Positions 7,684 through 16,971 of a DNA stretch of 59,054 bases are shown here, in pieces. How positions within the stretch are numbered: position 1 is the stretch's first letter; each line of letters begins with the position of its first letter. Below the pieces are notes generated by a model. It did not search any database. It was not told the DNA's origin and was given only the letters and a program-made list of their open reading frames with translations. The translations under genes and the position numbers were made by a program. Origin of the DNA: an uncultured Ferrimonas sp. (GTDB lineage: Bacteria; Pseudomonadota; Gammaproteobacteria; Enterobacterales; Shewanellaceae); assembly GCF_947489035.1 (NCBI RefSeq), contig NZ_CANLCI010000030.1:1-59054 (forward strand), read 5' to 3'.

Positions 7684-8853
7684 TTAGTCCAGCAAAGATT
7701 TAAACAGCAACTTGAAGTAGTCCAGCAGCTTAGAGAACAGGCTGCCTTCTTCCACGTCTTCCAACACGGTCAGCGGGTAGCTGGCTACGTCTTTGCCGTC
7801 GATGCGGAAGTACAGTTTGCCCACTTCTTGGCCGCGGCTCAGTGGCGCTTGCAGCTCTTGGCTGAGTTCAAACTCGGCTTTCATGTTTGCGGCTTGGCCA
7901 CGGTAGATGGTGACCGGAGTGTCTTCCAACACGCCCAGTTTTACCTCTGGCTTGTCGCCGTACCAGATCTGCTGGCTCACAAAGGTGTCGCCGGCTTTGT
8001 ACGGGGTAACGGTTTCAAAGAAGCGGAAACCGTAGTTCAGCAGTTTTTTGCTTTCGGCTTCGCGGCCTTTGGCGCTTTTGGCGCCCATCACGACGGAGAT
8101 TAAGCGCATGTTATCGCGCTTGGCGGACGCCACCAGCGAGTAACCGGCGTTGTTGGTGTGGCCGGTTTTGATGCCATCAACCGCGAGCGAACGATCCCAC
8201 AGCAGGCCGTTACGGTTGTGCTGACGGATCTTGTTGTAGGTGAACTCTTTTTGCGAGTACAGCGGGTAGTGTTCTGGAATATCACGAATTAAGGCGCGAC
8301 CCAGCAAGGCCATGTCGTAGGCGCTGGTGAGCTGGCTTGGGGCATCTAAGCCGTGGGCGTTTTCGTAGATGGTGGCCGTCATGCCCAGCTCTTTCGCCCA
8401 GGTGTTCATCAAATCGGCGTAGCCCGATTCGGTGCCAGCAACGTGTTCGGCAATGGCCACACAGGCGTCGTTACCGGATTGGATCACCATGCCTTTGTAC
8501 AGATCGGCCAACTTCACGGTGCTGCCCGCTTTGAGCCACATCAGTGACGAGCCTTCCAGCTTCGGGTTTTGTGCCCACGCGTTTTCGGAAACAACAATTT
8601 CGTCTTCCAAGCCAACGCGACCGGCTTTAAGTTCTTGCCCCAGTACGTAGGAGGTCATCATCTTGGTTAGGCTGGCCGGAGCGCGTTGCTCGTGGGCGTT
8701 TTCTTGCGCCAAGATCTGGCCAGTTTGGTAATCCATCAGCACGTAGGCACCAGCGGCTACGGTGGGTGAGTTCGGGATCACTACGGGCGCGGCGGCAACA
8801 GCGGTGCTGAGCAGCAGAGAAGCGGAAAGCAAAGTTCGTTTGATCAAAGTCAT
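7684..8853 (-). CDS. dacA: D-alanyl-D-alanine carboxypeptidase (PBP5/6 type)
   Basis: A low-molecular-weight penicillin-binding protein of 389 residues. It trims the terminal D-Ala from peptidoglycan stem peptides in the periplasm. The signal peptide is residues 1-22. The active-site motifs are SLTK (S61-K64), SGN (127-129) and KTG (230-232). The C-terminal LLDYFKLLFKSLLD is an amphipathic helix that anchors the protein on the outer face of the inner membrane. An upstream ATG at 8922 overlaps the rlpA stop (ATGA) and would add 23 non-signal residues. I prefer 8853 because it begins directly at the signal peptide. It is the last gene of the rlmH-mrdA-rodA-mltB-rlpA-dacA operon. Confidence 0.95.
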   Translation of the reverse strand: MTLIKRTLLSASLLLSTAVAAAPVVIPNSPTVAAGAYVLMDYQTGQILAQENAHEQRAPASLTKMMTSYVLGQELKAGRVGLEDEIVVSENAWAQNPKLEGSSLMWLKAGSTVKLADLYKGMVIQSGNDACVAIAEHVAGTESGYADLMNTWAKELGMTATIYENAHGLDAPSQLTSAYDMALLGRALIRDIPEHYPLYSQKEFTYNKIRQHNRNGLLWDRSLAVDGIKTGHTNNAGYSLVASAKRDNMRLISVVMGAKSAKGREAESKKLLNYGFRFFETVTPYKAGDTFVSQQIWYGDKPEVKLGVLEDTPVTIYRGQAANMKAEFELSQELQAPLSRGQEVGKLYFRIDGKDVASYPLTVLEDVEEGSLFSKLLDYFKLLFKSLLD

Positions 8854-8918
8854 CTTTAGGGCTTGTGTCGTTTTAGGGCGGACGATTGTGTTGTGACAAC
8901 CGGCGGCTGAAATAAGTT

Positions 8919-9791
8919 TCAATCGGTGGCGGCGCTATCGAGAATTTTAAAGGCGCTGCTGAAACCCGCTTGGCGCAGCAAGTTCAATAATTCTTGGGTA
9001 CGGGCGACGGTGTCGAATGGACCCAGTTGAAGTTTATACAAGCTGCCTTGCTGAGTCACCCGTGAAGGCACGGAATATTGGGCGGAAATCCGCTGTTCTA
9101 GCTCGGTTAGGCTGGCTTGTTGGCCGCTGGCCGCCAATTGAATGAAATGACCAGCGTTGCCGTTGCTTGGGCGCTCAGAGTGGGGGGCCGCGTCTGCGGT
9201 TGCGTTGGCGGCTGGATCAACGGCATCACCGCGCTTGGCTTTCGCCGTTGGGCGCTCAAAGGTGATGGCTTCCACCCGCACATTGGCGGTGCCCGCTTTG
9301 AGCATATCCAGCTTGTAGGCGGCGGCGTAAGACAGATCGATTTCACGGTTACCATGAAACGGGCCACGGTCGTTGACGCGCACAACCACGCTGTTGCCGT
9401 TACCCAGGTTGGTTACCTTAACGTAGGTTGGCAGGGGCAGCGATTTATGGGCGGCGCTGAAACCGTACATGTCGTAGGTTTCACCGTTGGAGGTTAAGTG
9501 GCCATGAAACTTCTTGCCGTACCACGACGCGGTGCCCTCTTTGACAAAGCCGCGGGCGTCAGTCAGCACTTGGTAATCTTGGCCGCGCACGGTGTAGTCG
9601 CGGTTGCCGCCGGGGCTCATCGGTTCGTAACGTGGCGCGGGTGGTTCGATGTGGCTGAGATCCGGCGCGTTGTTGGGGGCGTGATCCTGATCGATGGCGT
9701 AGCGGCCTTGGGGGCCGCTGGCACAACCGGCCAAGGCCAGCGAGAGGGCCAGTGCGCCTAGGCGGAGCAAGGGGGCGACGAATGGCTTCAT
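8919..9791 (-). CDS. rlpA: rare lipoprotein A, septal-ring lytic transglycosylase
   Basis: A 290-residue outer-membrane lipoprotein. The lipobox LALAGC puts the lipidated cysteine at 23. A double-psi beta-barrel domain follows (GTASWYGKKFHGHLTSNGE at about 87-105, ending VNDRGPF). A linker then leads to a C-terminal SPOR domain (about 215-285) that binds denuded glycan strands at division sites. RlpA cleaves peptide-free glycan in some species. The start overlaps the mltB stop by 4 bp, so translation is coupled. Confidence 0.95.
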   Translation of the reverse strand: MKPFVAPLLRLGALALSLALAGCASGPQGRYAIDQDHAPNNAPDLSHIEPPAPRYEPMSPGGNRDYTVRGQDYQVLTDARGFVKEGTASWYGKKFHGHLTSNGETYDMYGFSAAHKSLPLPTYVKVTNLGNGNSVVVRVNDRGPFHGNREIDLSYAAAYKLDMLKAGTANVRVEAITFERPTAKAKRGDAVDPAANATADAAPHSERPSNGNAGHFIQLAASGQQASLTELEQRISAQYSVPSRVTQQGSLYKLQLGPFDTVARTQELLNLLRQAGFSSAFKILDSAATD

Positions 9792-10768
9792 GGCTGGGCC
9801 ATCGCTTGTTTCAATTGCTGGCTAAACTGCCACACCGCCATGGCATACAGCGGGCTGTGGTTGTAGCGGGTGATGGCGTAGAAGTTTGGGTGCACCAGAT
9901 AGTGCTGCCACGTATCTTCGGCCACATCCAGCGCCAACAGCCCCAGTTTGTCGGCCTGGACCCCAGCCACATCAACCCCCGCTTGGGTTAAGGCATCGCT
10001 GCTGTGACGCAGCTTTTTGCCATTCCACAACAGCGGCTTGGCTTGGGCGGCATCGGTAACACTGACCGCTTGGGTAACCGGCTGGCCAGCTTGCCATTTG
10101 TGGCGAGCAAAGTAGTTGGCCACCGAGCCAATGGCGTCGCGGGTGTTGTTGAACAGATCTTTGTGGCCGTCGCCATCAAAATCCACCGCGTAGCTTAAGT
10201 AAGACGAGGGGATAAACTGGCCCAAGCCCATGGCGCCGGCGTAAGAGCCTTTTTGCTGATCCAGCGCCCAGCCTTGCTGCTGCGCTAACTGCAAAAAGTA
10301 ACCTAGCTCTTTGCGGAAGAAGGTTTGTCGTGGCGGGTAATGGAAGCCCAAGGTGTACAGCGCGTCCACCACATTCCAGCTGCCTTTATGGCGGCCGTAA
10401 TAGGTTTCTACGCCAATGATCGCCACCACAATTTCAGGCTCTACCCCAAACTTGGTGAAGGCGTCGTCCAGCGCTTGTTGGTTCTGTTGCCAGAAGGCGG
10501 TGCCTGCCGCTAAGCGCTCTTCGGTCAGAAACAACTTACGGTATTGGTACCACGGCTTGGCTTCCCAAGGTCGGGTAATGGCGTCGATGATCTTTTGTTG
10601 TTTGCTGGCGCCGGCGAGTGCCTGTTGCAGCAGTTCAGGGGCAACCCCTTTGGCTTGCCAATCGGCCACAAATTGCTGCTCGGCGTCGGATAACGCGCTG
10701 GCAGCATGGGCACTCAGGCTCAGCCCCAACAGGGCAGCAGGGGCGAGCAAGCGGATGAGTCCTTTCAT
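9788..10768 (-). CDS. mltB: lytic murein transglycosylase B
   Basis: A 326-residue periplasmic enzyme that cleaves the MurNAc-GlcNAc bond to give 1,6-anhydro ends. The catalytic glutamate is E121 in the IGVETYYGR motif. The later MGLGQFIPSSY segment is the conserved substrate-groove signature. The N-terminal signal peptide ends in SAHA with no lipobox cysteine, so unlike E. coli MltB this protein is predicted to be soluble rather than a lipoprotein. It lies 8 bp after rodA. Confidence 0.94.
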   Translation of the reverse strand: MKGLIRLLAPAALLGLSLSAHAASALSDAEQQFVADWQAKGVAPELLQQALAGASKQQKIIDAITRPWEAKPWYQYRKLFLTEERLAAGTAFWQQNQQALDDAFTKFGVEPEIVVAIIGVETYYGRHKGSWNVVDALYTLGFHYPPRQTFFRKELGYFLQLAQQQGWALDQQKGSYAGAMGLGQFIPSSYLSYAVDFDGDGHKDLFNNTRDAIGSVANYFARHKWQAGQPVTQAVSVTDAAQAKPLLWNGKKLRHSSDALTQAGVDVAGVQADKLGLLALDVAEDTWQHYLVHPNFYAITRYNHSPLYAMAVWQFSQQLKQAMAQP

Positions 10769-10776
10769 GAAATACC

Positions 10777-11886
10777 TTAACGACTGATGAAGCGACGATG
10801 GGTGTGAATGCCCATCAGAATGCCAAAGCCAGCCATCAATGTCAGCATTGATGTGCCGCCATAAGAGACCAACGGCAGTGGCACGCCTACCACCGGCAGC
10901 AGCCCAGAGACCATGCCGATGTTTACGAACAGATAAACGAAGAAAGTCAGGGTAATGGAGCCTGCTAATAGCCGACCAAAGGCGGTTTGTGCCTGCGAGG
11001 CGATAAACAGGCCGCGGCCGATGATGAACAGGTACATCCCCAGCAGCAGGATCACCCCAAGAAAACCAAACTCTTCCCCCAGCACCGCGAAGATAAAATC
11101 GGTGTGGCGTTCTGGCAGAAAATCCAACTGCGATTGGGTGCCGTGCAGCCAGCCTTTGCCATCAAGGCCGCCAGAGCCAATGGCGATTTTGGATTGGATG
11201 ATGTGGTAGCCCGCGCCTAAGGGATCTTTTTCTGGATCCAGCAGGGTCATCACGCGGGTGCGCTGGTAGTCCTTCATTAGGTAGAACCACAGCACCGGCA
11301 TAAACGCCAACACGCCCACCACGCACACGGCGATCACTGCCCAGCTCATGCCCGATAAAAACAGCACGAAGACGCCGGAAGCGGCCACCAAAATGGAGGT
11401 GCCGAGATCCGGTTGGCTGGCGATAAGCAGGGTTGGCACCAATAAGATGGCGGCACCACCGGCCAGATAGCGTTTTTTTGGCGGTAGCGGAAATTGGCTG
11501 ATGTACCACGCCATCATGATGGGGAACGCCAGTTTCATCACCTCGGAAGGCTGAAACTCCATAAAGCCCAAGTTCAGCCAACGTTGGGCGCCCTTGTTGG
11601 TTTCGCCAAAGAAGGTAACGGCCAGCAGCAGGCCGATCCCCAACAGGAAAATCGGCAGGGCCCAGCGGCGGAAGATCTCCGGATTAAACTGGGCGAGAAC
11701 AAACATCACCCCTAAACCTAAGCCGATCCGTACCAGCTGTTTTTCGAGCATTAACGCGCTTTCACCACTGGCGCTGTACAGCACCATTAAGCCGTAACAC
11801 ATCAGCAGCAGCAAGCCGCCCAGCAGGGGCACATCAATGTGTAATCGTTGCCAAAAGGTGGGGCGTTGGTGTCCTACGTTAGGCAT
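10777..11886 (-). CDS. rodA: rod-shape determining SEDS glycosyltransferase
   Basis: A 369-residue polytopic membrane protein (E. coli 370) of the SEDS family, with about ten membrane segments. It polymerises lipid II into glycan strands for side-wall growth together with PBP2. Conserved features include the QPDLGTS loop (catalytic Asp) and the C-terminal [11 protein letters not shown] motif. The start codon overlaps the mrdA stop by one base (TAATG), keeping the polymerase and its transpeptidase partner coupled. Confidence 0.96.
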   Translation of the reverse strand: MPNVGHQRPTFWQRLHIDVPLLGGLLLLMCYGLMVLYSASGESALMLEKQLVRIGLGLGVMFVLAQFNPEIFRRWALPIFLLGIGLLLAVTFFGETNKGAQRWLNLGFMEFQPSEVMKLAFPIMMAWYISQFPLPPKKRYLAGGAAILLVPTLLIASQPDLGTSILVAASGVFVLFLSGMSWAVIAVCVVGVLAFMPVLWFYLMKDYQRTRVMTLLDPEKDPLGAGYHIIQSKIAIGSGGLDGKGWLHGTQSQLDFLPERHTDFIFAVLGEEFGFLGVILLLGMYLFIIGRGLFIASQAQTAFGRLLAGSITLTFFVYLFVNIGMVSGLLPVVGVPLPLVSYGGTSMLTLMAGFGILMGIHTHRRFISR

Positions 11887-13754
11887 TAGGGGGTGTCCTT
11901 GGGCGCCAGATATTGATCAAACAGCGAACGGGCCACGGGGCCTGCGTTGACGCCACCCCAACCGGCGTTTTCCAGTACCACCGCCAAGACAATTTGGGGG
12001 TTGTCGTAGGGGGCGAAACCCACAAACAGGGCGTTATCGCGCAGGTGCTCGGCCACCTCGTTTTCATCGTATTCGGCGTCTTCGGCCACGCCGAACACCT
12101 GGCCGGTACCGGTTTTCACTGCGGCTTTGTAGGGGGCGTCGTTAAACAAGCGGTAGCCACTGCCGCCGGGGCGGTTCGCGGTTAGGTACATGGCGCGTTG
12201 AATGCTTTTCCAAGCGCTGGGTTGTTCAAGCACCAGCGGTGGCTTTTCTGGCGGCGGCACCGCTTGGCGTTCATTGCCGTCGCTCATCGCTTGCAAAAAG
12301 TGCGGCACGGCGCGGCGGCCATTGTTGGCTAAGGTGGTGATGGAGTTTGCCAGCTGCAACGGGGTTGAGGTCCAGTACCCCTGCCCAATGCCCACCGAGA
12401 TGGTATCGCCGATGTACCACGGCTCTTTGTATTTACGCTGTTTCCAATCGCGGCTTGGCAGGTTGCCGTTGGATTCTTCGTACAGATCGATGCCGGTGCT
12501 TTGGCCGAAACCAAACTGATACATAAAGTTGCTGATGTTGTTGATGCCGGTGTTGTAAGCCAGTTCGTAGAAGTAGATATCACACGAGCTTGCGATCGCT
12601 TTGTTCAGATCAACCCAGCCGTGGCCCCACTTCTTCCAGTCACGATACTTGCGCTTTACGTTGGGGATCTGCCACCAGCCGGGATCCCACACCTTGGTTT
12701 TTTCGGTGATCAGCTGTTTTTCTAGCCCTAACAACGCCAGCAGCGGCTTTACCGTGGAGGCGGGGGCGTATTGGCCTTGGGTGGCGCGGTTGATCAGGGG
12801 CCGATCTTTGTCGTTCAGCAAGCCGCTGTACTCTTTGCCAGAGATGCCACTGACAAACAGATTCGGATCGTAACTGGGGCTGGAAACCATTGCTAAGATG
12901 CCGCCGTCTTTGGGATCCAGCGCCACCACGGCGCCACGGCGACCGGCCAGCAGTTCTTCCGCTTTTAACTGCAGCGGCAGATCCAGCGACAGGTGTAAGT
13001 CTTTGCCAGCCACCGGTGCGGTGCCGCTGATGGTACGCACAATGCGGCCACGGTTGTTGACTTCCACTTCGCGCATGCCCGGCTGACCGTGCAATGTGCC
13101 TTCGTAGTAGCGTTCAATCCCTTGCTTGCCGATGTTACGGCTGGCGGCGTAGCGGGCGGTGTCGCCCCGGTCATCAATGCGCTGTTGATCGCGGCTGTTG
13201 ATGCGCGCTACGTAGCCCAATAGGTGGGTTAAGCTGGCGCTGTGGGGGTAGCTGCGTTTTAAGCCCGCTTCAACGGTGAAGCCGGGAAAACGATGGCTGT
13301 TGACGGCAAAGGTGGCGACTTGTTGTTCGTTCAGCTGCCCCATTAACGTAATCGGCTTAAAGCGGCGATGGCTTTTGACCCGACCTTCAAAACGCTCGAT
13401 CTGTTCGGCACTGATCGGCAGCACCGATTGAATGTCTTGCAGCTGCCGCGCCATGTCGTCGACTTGTTCCGGCACCACTTCCAGTGAGAACACCGGTTGG
13501 TTGTCGGCAATCAAGGTGCCATTACGGTCGTAGATGAGGCCACGGTTGGGGGCAACGGGAATTAAGCGAATGCGGTTGTCGTTAGAGCGGGTTTGAAACG
13601 AGTTGAATTCGACGATCTGCAGGTTATACAGATTGCCCAACAGCACCCCAATCAGGGCGATAACGAACAAAAAGCCGACGATGGCTCGACGGCTAAACAG
13701 CGCGGACTCCGCCGCGTGATCTCGAAGGGCAGCACGCTGCTTATAGCGTCTCAT
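11886..13754 (-). CDS. mrdA: penicillin-binding protein 2
   Basis: The class B transpeptidase of the elongasome, 622 residues from ATG 13754 (E. coli 633). There is a cytoplasmic tail, one membrane anchor (about 23-43), a dimerisation domain, then the transpeptidase domain with STVK (nucleophile Ser near residue 330), SCD and KTGTGQ. A GTG at 13790 gives 12 more residues. The ATG at 13754 is preferred because it overlaps the rlmH stop as ATGA and aligns with the E. coli start before RDxxAESALF. It works with RodA, encoded next. Confidence 0.95.
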   Translation of the reverse strand: MRRYKQRAALRDHAAESALFSRRAIVGFLFVIALIGVLLGNLYNLQIVEFNSFQTRSNDNRIRLIPVAPNRGLIYDRNGTLIADNQPVFSLEVVPEQVDDMARQLQDIQSVLPISAEQIERFEGRVKSHRRFKPITLMGQLNEQQVATFAVNSHRFPGFTVEAGLKRSYPHSASLTHLLGYVARINSRDQQRIDDRGDTARYAASRNIGKQGIERYYEGTLHGQPGMREVEVNNRGRIVRTISGTAPVAGKDLHLSLDLPLQLKAEELLAGRRGAVVALDPKDGGILAMVSSPSYDPNLFVSGISGKEYSGLLNDKDRPLINRATQGQYAPASTVKPLLALLGLEKQLITEKTKVWDPGWWQIPNVKRKYRDWKKWGHGWVDLNKAIASSCDIYFYELAYNTGINNISNFMYQFGFGQSTGIDLYEESNGNLPSRDWKQRKYKEPWYIGDTISVGIGQGYWTSTPLQLANSITTLANNGRRAVPHFLQAMSDGNERQAVPPPEKPPLVLEQPSAWKSIQRAMYLTANRPGGSGYRLFNDAPYKAAVKTGTGQVFGVAEDAEYDENEVAEHLRDNALFVGFAPYDNPQIVLAVVLENAGWGGVNAGPVARSLFDQYLAPKDTP

Positions 13755-14218
13755 TCGCGATGATAAGGGTGGTTGTTGTTGATGCTCCACGCGCGGTAGA
13801 GACTTTCTGCCATCACAATCCGCACCATAGGGTGGGGCATGGTGAGGTTAGACAGCGACCAACTTTGTTCGGCGGCCTGCTTAACCGCTGGGGCCAGTCC
13901 CTCTGGACCGCCAATCATAATGGCCACATCGCGACCATCTAATTGCCAACGGGTAAGTTGTTTGGCTAATTGCGGCGTGTCCCACGGCTTGCCGGGGATG
14001 TCCAAGGTGACAATATGACAGCCCTGTGCCGCCGCCAACATCGCTTCGCCCTCTTTTTCAAGAATGCGCGGAATGTCGGCGTTTTTGCCCCGTTTACCGG
14101 CCGGGATCTCAACCAATTGCAGGCTAAGATCCCGTGGGAAACGGCGCTGATACTCGGTAAAGCCTTCGGTTACCCATTTGGGCATTTTGGTGCCGACGGC
14201 GATCAGTTTCAGCTTCAT
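13751..14218 (-). CDS. rlmH: 23S rRNA (pseudouridine1915-N3)-methyltransferase
   Basis: A 155-residue SPOUT methyltransferase (same length as E. coli RlmH) that methylates pseudouridine 1915 in helix 69 of 23S rRNA. The knot region shows [12 protein letters not shown] (SAM loop) and the C-terminal [12 protein letters not shown]...EQLYRA-like segment (here ESLYRAWSI). The gene directly abuts rsfS (TAAATG) and overlaps mrdA by 4 bp, the conserved gammaproteobacterial order. Confidence 0.97.
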   Translation of the reverse strand: MKLKLIAVGTKMPKWVTEGFTEYQRRFPRDLSLQLVEIPAGKRGKNADIPRILEKEGEAMLAAAQGCHIVTLDIPGKPWDTPQLAKQLTRWQLDGRDVAIMIGGPEGLAPAVKQAAEQSWSLSNLTMPHPMVRIVMAESLYRAWSINNNHPYHRE

Positions 14219-14551
14219 TTAGTTTCCTGGCTTAGCGCCCCACAGCTTCTCTAGCTGGTACAGATCGCGGGTCTGTTCTTGCATTACGTGCAGCAGCACG
14301 GAAGACAGATCAACCAGCGCCCATTCGCCATCTTGGGTGCCTTCAACGCCCAGCGGAGCCCAATCGGCGCGCTTGGCTTCAACCGCGGTGTGTTCGGCAA
14401 TGGAACGCACGTGAGTTTTGGAGGTGCCGGTACAGACGATCATGAAATCGGTCACGTCAGAGCGATCGCTCACATCCAGCACTACAATATCGCGGGCTTT
14501 AAGATCTTCAATCTTTTCAATAACAAAGTCTTTCAATTCGGTAGGTTGCAC
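14219..14551 (-). CDS. rsfS: ribosomal silencing factor
   Basis: A 110-residue RsfS/YbeB/Iojap protein that binds ribosomal protein L14 (uL14) and blocks subunit joining in stationary phase. Family landmarks are DFVIEKIEDLKARD, TDFMIVCTGTS, the LGVEG loop, and the C-terminal HVMQEQTRDLYQLEKLW. The GTG at 14551 has GAGG upstream and gives the family length (E. coli 105). The longer frame to 14623 adds a basic stretch not found in the family. Confidence 0.95.
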   Translation of the reverse strand: MQPTELKDFVIEKIEDLKARDIVVLDVSDRSDVTDFMIVCTGTSKTHVRSIAEHTAVEAKRADWAPLGVEGTQDGEWALVDLSSVLLHVMQEQTRDLYQLEKLWGAKPGN

Positions 14552-14631
14552 CGCATAAACCTCAATCTGGAAAATTACAAGCGGCGAAGTATAGCGTTTT
14601 CGTCGCGTCGCTACCATGCCCACAGCGGGGG

Positions 14632-15261
14632 TTAGCTGCGGTAGAGCTGGTTTTGTTGGATATAGTTTACTACCGAGTTCGGCAGCAGGAAGTCGGGGCC
14701 TAAGCCTTGGGCCATCTGAGCGCGCAAGCGGCTGGAGGCGATGTCGAGCTCGGTGGCGGCAAACAAACAGATGCCGCCGTGGCGCTGTTGCAACAATTGT
14801 TGCTGATTGATCTGATGCTTAGCCAACAGCTGGGCCGCGTTGCTGTTGGCCTGCAACGGGTAGCCTGGGCGATGGCACACCACCAGATGGCACAGTTCTA
14901 AAATGCGCTGATGCTGATGCCAATGGGGAAAACTTTGCAGCGAATCCATGCCAATAATAAAGTGCAGCTGCGTGTTTGGCTGCTGCGCTTTGATGTCGGC
15001 GAGGGTATCGACGGTGTAGGACGGCCCTTGGCGTTGCAACTCGCGATCATCCACCCCCAGCTGCGGCTGATCGGCGCAGGCCAGCTGCACCATTGCCAGG
15101 CGATTGGCGCTGCTGACGCCGGGGCTGGCTTTGTGGGGCGGGATGGCGTTGGGCAGTAAATCCACCCGATCCAGCCCTAAGCCGTGTTGCACCTCCAAGG
15201 CACAGCGCAGGTGGCCGTGATGAATGGGGTTAAAGGTGCCGCCTAATATGCCAAGACGCAT
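14632..15261 (-). CDS. nadD: nicotinate-nucleotide adenylyltransferase
   Basis: A 209-residue nucleotidyltransferase (E. coli 213) that makes deamido-NAD from nicotinate mononucleotide and ATP. GILGGTFNPIHHGHL carries the HxGH nucleotide-binding motif at the N-terminus. The C-terminal ASSRLRAQMAQG is the second phosphate-binding motif. The ATG overlaps the holA TAA by one base. A much longer open frame upstream lies inside holA and is not part of the gene. Confidence 0.96.
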   Translation of the reverse strand: MRLGILGGTFNPIHHGHLRCALEVQHGLGLDRVDLLPNAIPPHKASPGVSSANRLAMVQLACADQPQLGVDDRELQRQGPSYTVDTLADIKAQQPNTQLHFIIGMDSLQSFPHWHQHQRILELCHLVVCHRPGYPLQANSNAAQLLAKHQINQQQLLQQRHGGICLFAATELDIASSRLRAQMAQGLGPDFLLPNSVVNYIQQNQLYRS

Positions 15262-16316
15262 TAGCCGCGAGGCCCCGCCGCCGCAAACGACAGCGGCTGA
15301 TAGTTGCCGTCGAAGCGGGCGCACAGATCGGCCAACGCTAACCATTGCTGGCTGTCGCTGCCGCCGTCGAGCTTGATCAGCTGTTCCAGTTGCCCCACCC
15401 CCGCCAGTGCCGCGCCCAATTGGGCTGGGCTTAAGCGGTCTAAGCAGTTGCCATAAAGCCGCTGCTTCTTTTCCCAGATCTTTTCGGTTTTCATTGCCGC
15501 GTTGCGGTTTTGTCCCGCTTGCTGGTGCTGAGCCAAGCGGCACAACAGCGCAAATTCACGGCTGAACGCCCACGCAATCAGGGTGGGGGCGGTGTCTTCT
15601 TGTTGCAGCTGGTTAAGCATCTTAATCGCCATTGGGATCTGCCCTGCCAGCAGCGCGTCCACCAGTTGGAACACGGTGTAGCGGCTTTGATCCTCAAGCA
15701 GCTGTTCCAGCTGCGCCTGATCAATGCGGGCGCCGTCGCTGATCAACCCCAGCTGCGCCATGGCCTGATCCGCCGCCATCAAGTTGCCTTCAAACATCGA
15801 CGCCAGCAGCGTACTGGCGCTGTTGGACAGGTTGAGTTTATGGCGGCGGGCGCGTTCGCCAATCCAGCGTTGGTAGTGGCTGCCTTCTGGGGTCAGCGCC
15901 TGCACATGCAAGCCGTGCTTATCTAAGGTTTTAAACCACTTGCTGTTGGTTTGTTCCCGTGCAGGCTTAGGGCCATGCAGCAGCAAAAAGGTGTCTTGTT
16001 GCTGCGACAGGGCGGTGGCGATGTCGACCAAGGCCGCGGCGCCATCGGTGCCAGGTTTAAGGCTGGGCAGTTCCAGCTCGATTAAGCGGCGCGAGGCAAA
16101 CAGCGACAGCGCCTGGCACTCTTGGGTTAAGTGCTGCCAATCAAACGAAGACTCTTGCACCAACGACAGTCGCTCTTCCACGCCGCCTTGCTTCATTAAC
16201 TGCTGGCGCAGGGTGTTGCGGCACTCTTCGCGGATCAGCACGTCGTCGCCAAACACCATCAATATTTGCGGCAGCTTGGGCAGCTCACGGTTAAGCTGGC
16301 TGGCAAAAATTCGCAT
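15261..16316 (-). CDS. holA: DNA polymerase III delta subunit
   Basis: A 351-residue clamp-loader subunit (E. coli 343) that opens the beta sliding clamp. The N-terminus (MRIFASQLNRELPKLPQILM) and the FGDDVLIREE segment match HolA. The middle contains the degenerate AAA+ fold, and the C-terminus the collar domain. It overlaps both neighbours by one base (lptE stop, nadD start), so lptE-holA-nadD form one translationally coupled unit. Confidence 0.95.
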   Translation of the reverse strand: MRIFASQLNRELPKLPQILMVFGDDVLIREECRNTLRQQLMKQGGVEERLSLVQESSFDWQHLTQECQALSLFASRRLIELELPSLKPGTDGAAALVDIATALSQQQDTFLLLHGPKPAREQTNSKWFKTLDKHGLHVQALTPEGSHYQRWIGERARRHKLNLSNSASTLLASMFEGNLMAADQAMAQLGLISDGARIDQAQLEQLLEDQSRYTVFQLVDALLAGQIPMAIKMLNQLQQEDTAPTLIAWAFSREFALLCRLAQHQQAGQNRNAAMKTEKIWEKKQRLYGNCLDRLSPAQLGAALAGVGQLEQLIKLDGGSDSQQWLALADLCARFDGNYQPLSFAAAGPRG

Positions 16317-16837
16317 TAGCTGGCGTCGGGAGTGGGGTTAACTTGGCTGGCTTGATCCACTTCGGTGGTGGCCAAAATCCGCATGATCTTATCGGCGGCG
16401 CTTTGACGCATCTCTTGCAGCAGCAGATCCAGTTCGCGGTTCTTGGCTAAGGCGGTGCGGGGATCGTCAAGGTAATCGCGGCGCACTTCCACGTTGAAGG
16501 TTTGCGCTTGCTGTTGTTGCAGCTGCACGTTAAACGAAACCGAGTACACCAGCTGGTATTCCGCCACCTGACCCGATGGGAACAGCGATAAAGTGGTGCG
16601 CTCAAGTTGGTCGTTGTTCAGCCAGATCCGCGGGGCGTTGGCGTCGTTCACCACCTGGATGTTGTGCAGGCGCATCTTGTCTTGCAGCAGGCGGTGCAGT
16701 TCGCCGTATTGGTCGTTACTTTGCAGTTGCACCTGCGCCAGCTGTTCGGGGTATTGGTAGTTGCCCTGCAGGCGGAAGCCGCAGCCGGATAGCAGCAGTG
16801 TGGTGGCCAGTGCGGCACACAGAAGGCGTGAGATCAC
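16316..16837 (-). CDS. lptE: LPS-assembly lipoprotein LptE
   Basis: A 173-residue outer-membrane lipoprotein that plugs the LptD barrel for lipopolysaccharide insertion. The lipobox is LLLSGC with the lipidated Cys near residue 18, followed by GFRLQGNYQYP, the family's first strand. The GTG at 16837 has AAGGAG six bases upstream and gives a normal signal sequence. The frame continuing to 16963 is spurious, since it runs through the leuS terminator. This is the first gene of the lptE-holA-nadD unit. Confidence 0.95.
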   Translation of the reverse strand: MISRLLCAALATTLLLSGCGFRLQGNYQYPEQLAQVQLQSNDQYGELHRLLQDKMRLHNIQVVNDANAPRIWLNNDQLERTTLSLFPSGQVAEYQLVYSVSFNVQLQQQQAQTFNVEVRRDYLDDPRTALAKNRELDLLLQEMRQSAADKIMRILATTEVDQASQVNPTPDAS

Positions 16838-16938
16838 CTTCGTCTCCTTATGTTGTTCGGATGGGGGTTTAATTGCATCAATTAAACGATAGCCATAACC
16901 ACTGGAACAATGGGCATGGCTAACGCCTAAGCGAAAAA

Positions 16939-16960
16939 ACGGCGCCCCGAAGAGCGCCGT
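16939..16960 (-). terminator. leuS terminator
   Basis: Stem ACGGCGC / GCGCCGT followed on the minus strand by TTTTTTCGC, 12 bp after the leuS stop. It indicates that leuS is transcribed apart from lptE. Confidence 0.85.
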
Positions 16961-16971
16961 CATCGAGCCGG

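Noticed and set aside
10004..10787. Plus-strand frames over mltB and neighbours
   Set aside because: They are shadows of well-supported minus-strand genes in a GC-rich region.
15262..15543. N-terminal extension of nadD
   Set aside because: It overlaps holA out of frame. The GILGGTFNPIHHGHL start begins at 15261 as in the family.
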